Part shown: positions 59,770 through 63,751 of the stretch, piece after piece
Layout: each line of letters starts with the position of its first letter
Position numbering within the stretch: the first letter of the stretch is position 1
DNA from: Candidatus Micrarchaeum sp.
Lineage (GTDB): Archaea; SpSt-1190; DYHY01
Direction of reading: 5' to 3'
Assembly (NCBI GenBank): GCA_020723935.1
Contig: DYHY01000001.1
Location: 51,265 to 115,015 of the forward strand
Length of the DNA stretch: 63,751 nucleotides
Notes under the pieces: generated by a model
Databases searched by the model: none
Seen by the model: only the letters and a program-made list of their open reading frames with translations
Told to the model about the DNA's origin: nothing
Made by a program: the position numbers and the translations under genes

Positions 59770-61236
59770 TTATTTCCTTCCCGGGGAGCGGGCGAGCGCC
59801 CCCTTGACGAAGATTCCGGCGGCTTCCGCGGCCTTCCTCGCGTAGAAGGCCGCCATCCCGGGGTTGAAATTCCCCCCCGAAAGGAGGGCGCGGCCCTGCA
59901 AGGACATCGCCTCCTTCTTCACCCGCAGAATCTCGGCCTCGGTTATCCCGGGAAGTCTGAGGACCGGCTCGTGGGAGGTCGAGCGGCGGTAGTCGTCGTC
60001 CGAATACAAGTGGAGGCAGTGCCTCTTCGCGATGAGGTAGAGCTCGGAGGCGGGATAGGGCGTCGGGATGGAGAAGGTGAAGTAGTCTATGAGCTTCTCG
60101 TCCAGGAGCTTCCCGATGAAGCGCAGCGTCGAGTGCGACTCCGCGACGCCCTCGTAGCGCAGCCTGCCCCGCTCCTCCCACACGTTGAAGCCCATGAAGA
60201 ACCCGAGGACCTTGACGCCGTTCCTCTTGAGCTTGCGGCAGGCGGAGATGATCTGGCGGACCGTTACCTGCTTCCTTATCCCCCGCAGGGTCGCCGGGTT
60301 CCCGCTCTCCATCCCGACGTTGGCGAGCCAGAAGCCTGCGGCCTTCATCTCGCGGGCGAGCTCCTCCGTCATCAGGTCCGCGCGGAACTGGGATTTGAGG
60401 GCGACGTCCAGATTGCGCGAGCGGATCTCCCTCAGCATCTCGACCGCCTTCTTGGGCACGAGGTTGAACTCGTCGCACCAGTCGTAGATCTCGCGTATTT
60501 TGTACTCCTTCGCGAGGATCTCGATCTCGTCGGCGACGTTCCCCGCGCTCCTCGGGCGGTAGACGGGGTTTCCCGAATCCCATGTCTTGGAGCAGAAGGT
60601 GCATTTGTACGGGCAGCCGCGCGAGGACATGATGGAGGTCTCGGGCTTTCTCAGGGCGTAGTAGTAGCCCGGATAGGACCTGATGTCCATGAGGTCGCGG
60701 GCGGGGAAGGGGAGGAGGTCGAGGTTTTTGATGAATTCCCGCGGTCGGTTGATGCGGACAGCGCCCTTCCCGTCCTTCCATGCGAGGCCGTCGATCCCGC
60801 CGAGGCGCGGGACGGGCTTGGAAATCTCGGCAAGGAGGGCGGGGAAAGTCTGCTCGGCCTCGCCCATCACGGCGTAATCGAACTCGCCCTTCGAGAGGGT
60901 TTCGCGCGGAAGGTAGGACGGGTGCGTGCCGCCGGCGATGAGGACGGCGCCGGGAAGGTCGTCCTTCAGCATCCGCGAGACGGCGAAAGCGTCGCCGGAG
61001 AAGAGGCTCTGGAAGGAGAGCCCTATGGCGTCGGGGGAGAATGAGCGCGCCTCGGAAAGGAACCGCTTGAGCCCGGACTTTTGGCCGTCGATCACCCTCA
61101 CCTCCCAGTCGGGGAGCCTCGCGCGGATCAAGGCCGCGAGATAGAGTATCCCCAGGGGCGGGTAGATGGGGGGATACGCTGTCACGCCCCCGCGGTCTAC
61201 CGCCGAGGGCGCCGTCGCAAGGAGGATTTTTCGCAT
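59770..61236 (-). CDS. Cobalamin-binding-type radical SAM protein (intact)
   Basis: A 488-aa protein from ATG 61236. N-terminal B12-binding-like domain: ILLATAPSAVDRGG, then PPLGILYLAALIRARLPD, AIGLSFQSLFSGDAF, VLIAGGTHPSYLP and YAVMGEAEQTFPALL. Radical SAM motif: RGCPYKCTFCSKTW (C-x3-C-x2-C), then DEFNLVPKKAVEML and NVGMESGNPATLRGI. The C-terminal part has a helical extension (ILRVKKEAMSLQGRALLSGG). The substrate is unknown. The frame is clean, in contrast to the paralogues at 1963 and 10923. A TATA element at about 61264-61272 (AGATAAAAGC on the minus strand) lies 30 nt upstream. Confidence 0.85.
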   Translation of the reverse strand: MRKILLATAPSAVDRGGVTAYPPIYPPLGILYLAALIRARLPDWEVRVIDGQKSGLKRFLSEARSFSPDAIGLSFQSLFSGDAFAVSRMLKDDLPGAVLIAGGTHPSYLPRETLSKGEFDYAVMGEAEQTFPALLAEISKPVPRLGGIDGLAWKDGKGAVRINRPREFIKNLDLLPFPARDLMDIRSYPGYYYALRKPETSIMSSRGCPYKCTFCSKTWDSGNPVYRPRSAGNVADEIEILAKEYKIREIYDWCDEFNLVPKKAVEMLREIRSRNLDVALKSQFRADLMTEELAREMKAAGFWLANVGMESGNPATLRGIRKQVTVRQIISACRKLKRNGVKVLGFFMGFNVWEERGRLRYEGVAESHSTLRFIGKLLDEKLIDYFTFSIPTPYPASELYLIAKRHCLHLYSDDDYRRSTSHEPVLRLPGITEAEILRVKKEAMSLQGRALLSGGNFNPGMAAFYARKAAEAAGIFVKGALARSPGRK

Positions 61237-61302
61237 TCCTGTCGCGGCAGCTCGGAGTGCGGCTTTTATCTCTTTTCGGGGGAAAGAAGCGGCGGGCCTC
61301 TT

Positions 61303-61908
61303 TCAGTTGGGCCCTTCCATGTAGGAGGGGAGCTCGTCCATCGTCTCCCAGGTCTGGACCTCGCCCTCAACGTCGAGGGCGACCTTGTACTTCTTGCCGA
61401 TGCCGTCCTTCAGGTAGACGTTCCAGAGCTTGAACTCCTTCTCGCTGGCGATGATCTTGAGGCCGGGCGGGTTGAACTTGCGCTTGACGGTGTCGAGGGC
61501 TATCTTCTCGGCGTCCTCGATCTTTATCCCCTTGCGCACGCGGGTGATGTAGTCGCGGCGCTCCTCCTCAAGGCCCAGGAGCTCCTTCTTCTTGAGCTTC
61601 TGGAGGATCCAGTCGACGACTATGAAGGCGACGCCGAAGATGACGAGCCAGAGAGCGAACTTGAGGAAAGTCTCCTTGGCGATGGCGGCCGTGAAGAGCT
61701 TGTAGACCCCGCTCTGGGCCACGACGAAAAGGAGGGCGCCGAGGACTATCATCGTCGCCCCGAAGCCCTTCGCCCCCGATTCCTTCAGGTAGGTCGCGTA
61801 TTTCCTGACGCGGATGGAGAGGTAGAATAGGCCAAAAAGAATGGCCAAAATGACAAGTATCTTCTCGATCGAAAAGCTCCCAAAGAGAGGAAGTCCCGCC
61901 CAGAGCAT
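61303..61908 (-). CDS. Membrane protein with PepSY-like C-terminal domain
   Basis: A 201-aa protein with three hydrophobic helices (ILVILAILFGLFYLSI, MIVLGALLFVVAQSGVYKLF, FLKFALWLVIFGVAFIVVDWIL). A soluble C-terminal domain follows (KIEDAEKIALDTVKRKFNPPGLKII, YKVALDVEGEVQTWETM) that resembles PepSY modules, which inhibit or regulate membrane peptidases. The function is not known. It is separated by 1 bp from rpoH, so it is transcribed with the RNA polymerase gene. Confidence 0.6.
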   Translation of the reverse strand: MLWAGLPLFGSFSIEKILVILAILFGLFYLSIRVRKYATYLKESGAKGFGATMIVLGALLFVVAQSGVYKLFTAAIAKETFLKFALWLVIFGVAFIVVDWILQKLKKKELLGLEEERRDYITRVRKGIKIEDAEKIALDTVKRKFNPPGLKIIASEKEFKLWNVYLKDGIGKKYKVALDVEGEVQTWETMDELPSYMEGPN

Positions 61909-61909
61909 A

Positions 61910-62323
61910 CTAGATGCTCTTCACGACCAATCTATAATAGTATGCTTGGCCCGCAGTGGGGCTTTTCCTGCATATCCTCACGACGTTGCTCGCCTTGGCT
62001 CCGATCTTGAGGCACATAGGGTCCGTGTCAAACATCCTGGGGAAGTCCGATATCTTGCAGTGGTGCTCGGCGAGGACTTGGGAGACCTCGTCTGGCTTCA
62101 TGATCTCGTGCTTGGGGACGAAATCGTGTTCGGCGATGTCGACTTTTATTCCCTTGGCCCCCTTGAAGAACTTGCGGATGTCCTCCTCGTCAACCTTCTC
62201 CAGGATTGCTGCTATGAGCTTGGCTTTGTTGCCTTTCGCCTCGAGCTTCTGGTCCTTCCCGAGCTGGATTATCTCGTTGTAGCGCAGCTTCTCAAGGAGG
62301 TGCTCCACCTCGGAGTCAGCCAT
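61910..62323 (-). CDS. rpoH: RNA polymerase subunit RpoH (RPB5) with N-terminal SAP-like domain
   Basis: A 137-aa protein. Residues 62-137 are the RPB5 C-terminal domain: HDFVPKHEIMKPDEVSQVL, DFPRMFDTDPMC and VRICRKSPTAGQAYYYRLV. Archaeal RpoH is normally only about 80 aa. The extra N-terminal 55 residues (EVEHLLEKLRYNEIIQLGKD, AKGNKAKLIAAILEKVDEED) match the helix-extended loop-helix pattern of SAP DNA-binding domains. RPB5 contacts downstream DNA in the polymerase jaw, so an extra DNA-binding head is mechanistically sensible. The 3' end of the CBS gene overlaps its start by 8 bp. Confidence 0.9.
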   Translation of the reverse strand: MADSEVEHLLEKLRYNEIIQLGKDQKLEAKGNKAKLIAAILEKVDEEDIRKFFKGAKGIKVDIAEHDFVPKHEIMKPDEVSQVLAEHHCKISDFPRMFDTDPMCLKIGAKASNVVRICRKSPTAGQAYYYRLVVKSI

Positions 62324-63368
62324 GGCGGACCCTCCTTTCGAGCGTTCTTAAAGCTTCCGATGTCGCCGAAAGGGGGTCGAAGCCTGACGCGCCGACGCTC
62401 GTCTTCCTCCCGTCCGTCTGCTCGAGGGAGAGCTTTATCTCCCAGCCCTTCGCTATCCTCTTGAAGACGACCTTGGTCGTGGACGGGCCCAGGGACTTGC
62501 CGAGCTTCCTCATGCTGTCGAAGATGAGCGCGTTGATGGACGCCCTCTCGAAGGACTCGAGACCCACGAGGCCGACTATCTGGACGGAGATCCCGCTCGT
62601 CGGCATCTGCGCGTCCAGGTACTTCCTTATCAGGTGCTTGCATTCTATCTCCCCGATGAGGCGACCGCCGTCGGCGACCGCTACGGCCTGCACGCCGTGC
62701 TTGACCATCGCTGCGACCGCCTTCTTCAGGGGGTCTGAGGGGGACACAAAGAAGACGTCGTGGAACATCACTTCGGAGACGCGCCTCTCGTCCTTCCTCT
62801 GGAAGGGCTTGGAGAGGATGGCGCTGTGCGTGACGACCCCGGAAAGGTCCCCCGATGGGGCGACGACGTAGACGCGCCTCACCCTCCCGCGGCTCATGAG
62901 CTCGCGCAGGTCCGCGACCTTGGAGGAATCGCCGACCGTGTACGGATGCCTGTTCATGACCTCGTCCGTCGTTATTCTGGAGAAGTCCAGCGCGGAGAGT
63001 ATCGTCGTCACCTTCACCTCGCCTACGAGGTTCCCCTTGTCGACGACCGGGAGCTCCTGCAGGCCGGAGGATGCGAAGAATTCCAGGGCGTCCTTGACTG
63101 TGGACGTCGCGGAGAGGACCGGCGGGCTGAACGCGATGGTCTTCGCCTTCTCCCCGGGCTCGGCGAGGAGGATTGCGCTCTCCAGGACCATACCGTAGAA
63201 CTTCTTTTCATCCGTCACGACGAAGAAGTTCCTGCCCTTCCTCGCGACCGAGGACACCGACTCCTTGGCGTCTATCGCGGAGGGCTTCCCTGAAAAGCCC
63301 GGAAAAACTTTGCCTGAAAGCTGGACTGTGCCCGCCTGCGCGCGCGCCGTTGTCGTAGTGGTTGCCAT
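62316..63368 (-). CDS. CBS-domain protein with C-terminal HPF-like domain
   Basis: A 350-aa protein. Four CBS units occupy about residues 25-245 (RKGRNFFVVTDEKKFYGMVL, SSGLQELPVVDKGNLVGEVKV, RRVYVVAPSGDLSGVVTH, VQAVAVADGGRLIGEIE). The C-terminal 95 residues (ISVQIVGLVGLESFERASI, VVFKRIAKGWEIKLSLEQ, GFDPLSATSEALRTLERRVR) have the strand-helix-strand pattern and final helix of HPF/RaiA-type ribosome hibernation factors. CBS pairs bind adenine nucleotides, so a ribosome-silencing factor gated by energy charge is a reasonable inference. TATA-like element at about 63397-63402, 30 nt before ATG 63368. Transcribed with rpoH. Confidence 0.75.
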   Translation of the reverse strand: MATTTTTARAQAGTVQLSGKVFPGFSGKPSAIDAKESVSSVARKGRNFFVVTDEKKFYGMVLESAILLAEPGEKAKTIAFSPPVLSATSTVKDALEFFASSGLQELPVVDKGNLVGEVKVTTILSALDFSRITTDEVMNRHPYTVGDSSKVADLRELMSRGRVRRVYVVAPSGDLSGVVTHSAILSKPFQRKDERRVSEVMFHDVFFVSPSDPLKKAVAAMVKHGVQAVAVADGGRLIGEIECKHLIRKYLDAQMPTSGISVQIVGLVGLESFERASINALIFDSMRKLGKSLGPSTTKVVFKRIAKGWEIKLSLEQTDGRKTSVGASGFDPLSATSEALRTLERRVRHG

Positions 63369-63388
63369 GTCGGTCCTCCGGCGTGATT

Positions 63389-63751
63389 TCAGCCCGATTT
63401 AAGCCTTTTTGTCATGTAGGGGCCGTCCCTGGAATAGCCCAGCTTCGCGTAATAGCCGCGCACCCCGACGCCGCTAGTTATCGCAAGCTTCCGGAAGCCC
63501 GCCTCAAGGGAGAGTTCCTCGGCCCGCAAAAGGAGACCCTTCCCGAAGCCCCGGTGCTGGAACCCGGAAGCTGCCATCTGGCTGTCGGACGCCGCGCCAG
63601 AGACGGGGAGGGACCAGCCGTAGACGTGCAGCTCGCGCACGATTGCCGCGCCCTCGAGCTCGCGGCGCAGGGGCCGCTGCGGCATCCTCAGGCGCAGGAG
63701 GCCGACGAGGAGGACGTGCCCCTGCTCCGGGCAGAGCAGGAGCGCCGCGAA
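63389..63751 (-). CDS. Elp3 family tRNA-uridine modification protein, C-terminal part
   Basis: Partial: the gene enters from the right edge of the window. About 120 residues of the C-terminal GNAT domain are visible: IVRELHVYGWSLPV, FQHRGFGKGLLLRAEELSLEAG and ITSGVGVRGYYAKLGYSRDGPYMTKRL. The QHRGFGKGL motif binds acetyl-CoA and GVGVRGYYAKLGY is the Elp3 signature. Elp3 combines radical SAM and acetyltransferase domains and forms cm5U derivatives in tRNA wobble position 34. The radical SAM part is outside the window. Confidence 0.9.
   Translation of the reverse strand, partial: FAALLLCPEQGHVLLVGLLRLRMPQRPLRRELEGAAIVRELHVYGWSLPVSGAASDSQMAASGFQHRGFGKGLLLRAEELSLEAGFRKLAITSGVGVRGYYAKLGYSRDGPYMTKRLKSG

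Noticed and set aside
1-63751. Genome-wide use of TAG as a sense codon
   Set aside because: TAG ends ftsZ, secE, L11, PCNA, trm1 and other clean genes at the family-typical length, so it is a regular stop codon here.

Overview
The window is GC-rich archaeal chromosome. The evidence is archaeal information-processing genes: TFB, ABCE1, Trm1, EndA, TFS, PCNA, RPB5-type RpoH, Spt5, L11 and SecE. Most genes also carry a short A/T-rich TATA element 25-30 nt before the start codon with little or no leader, as in leaderless archaeal transcription. FtsZ, ScpA/ScpB, archaeal surface proteins and a eukaryote-type topoisomerase IB are also encoded. The phylum cannot be settled from sequence alone. Topoisomerase IB would fit a Thaumarchaeota-like or related lineage; small overlapping genes and many surface proteins would fit an uncultivated DPANN-type archaeon. 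I see no rRNA, tRNA, CRISPR array, transposase or phage module.

Layout. 0-12.4 kb is an accessory island: a GT-C glycosyltransferase, an intact SPASM radical SAM enzyme, an intact cobalamin-binding radical SAM (rSAM) protein, and broken genes (UbiA prenyltransferase, carbamoyltransferase, sulfatase, three rSAM genes). ABCE1 and NMN adenylyltransferase sit intact among them. 12.4-14.5 kb holds Trm1 and TFB. 14.5-30.7 kb is one reverse-strand surface operon: a 61-aa protein, two related giant exported proteins (1983 and 2366 aa), a PGF-pre-PGF-like protein and a membrane-anchored Cys-rich protein. 30.7-40.5 kb has Maf, an MFS transporter, a TGS GTPase, an exported transglutaminase, ScpA-ScpB-NFACT-N, an MMPL-like membrane protein, a HAD phosphatase and a DUF3467-like protein. 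40.5-44.6 kb has FKBP, FtsZ, SecE, Spt5 and L11, a conserved archaeal cluster interrupted here by a broken GNAT gene. 44.6-56.3 kb has tRNA endonuclease, signal peptidase, TFS, two tandem leucyl aminopeptidases, an OB-fold protein, PCNA, a pentameric ligand-gated channel homologue, an S51 peptidase and topoisomerase IB. 56.3-63.75 kb has an aldo/keto reductase, GT2, a GT-C remnant, another cobalamin-type rSAM, RPB5, a CBS/HPF-like protein and the C-terminus of Elp3.

Two themes stand out. First, lesions (frameshifts, in-frame stops, fusions, a lost Fe-S cysteine, a missing start) fall only in accessory genes, while roughly 45 kb of core and long surface genes are clean. This points to real gene decay more than to random sequencing error. 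Second, several architectures are unusual: an 861-bp identical tract inside otherwise divergent tandem aminopeptidases, a SAP-like domain on RPB5, CBS domains joined to a hibernation-factor-like domain, a collagen-like tail on topoisomerase IB, an archaeal Cys-loop-type channel, and palindromic TATA boxes serving divergent gene pairs.
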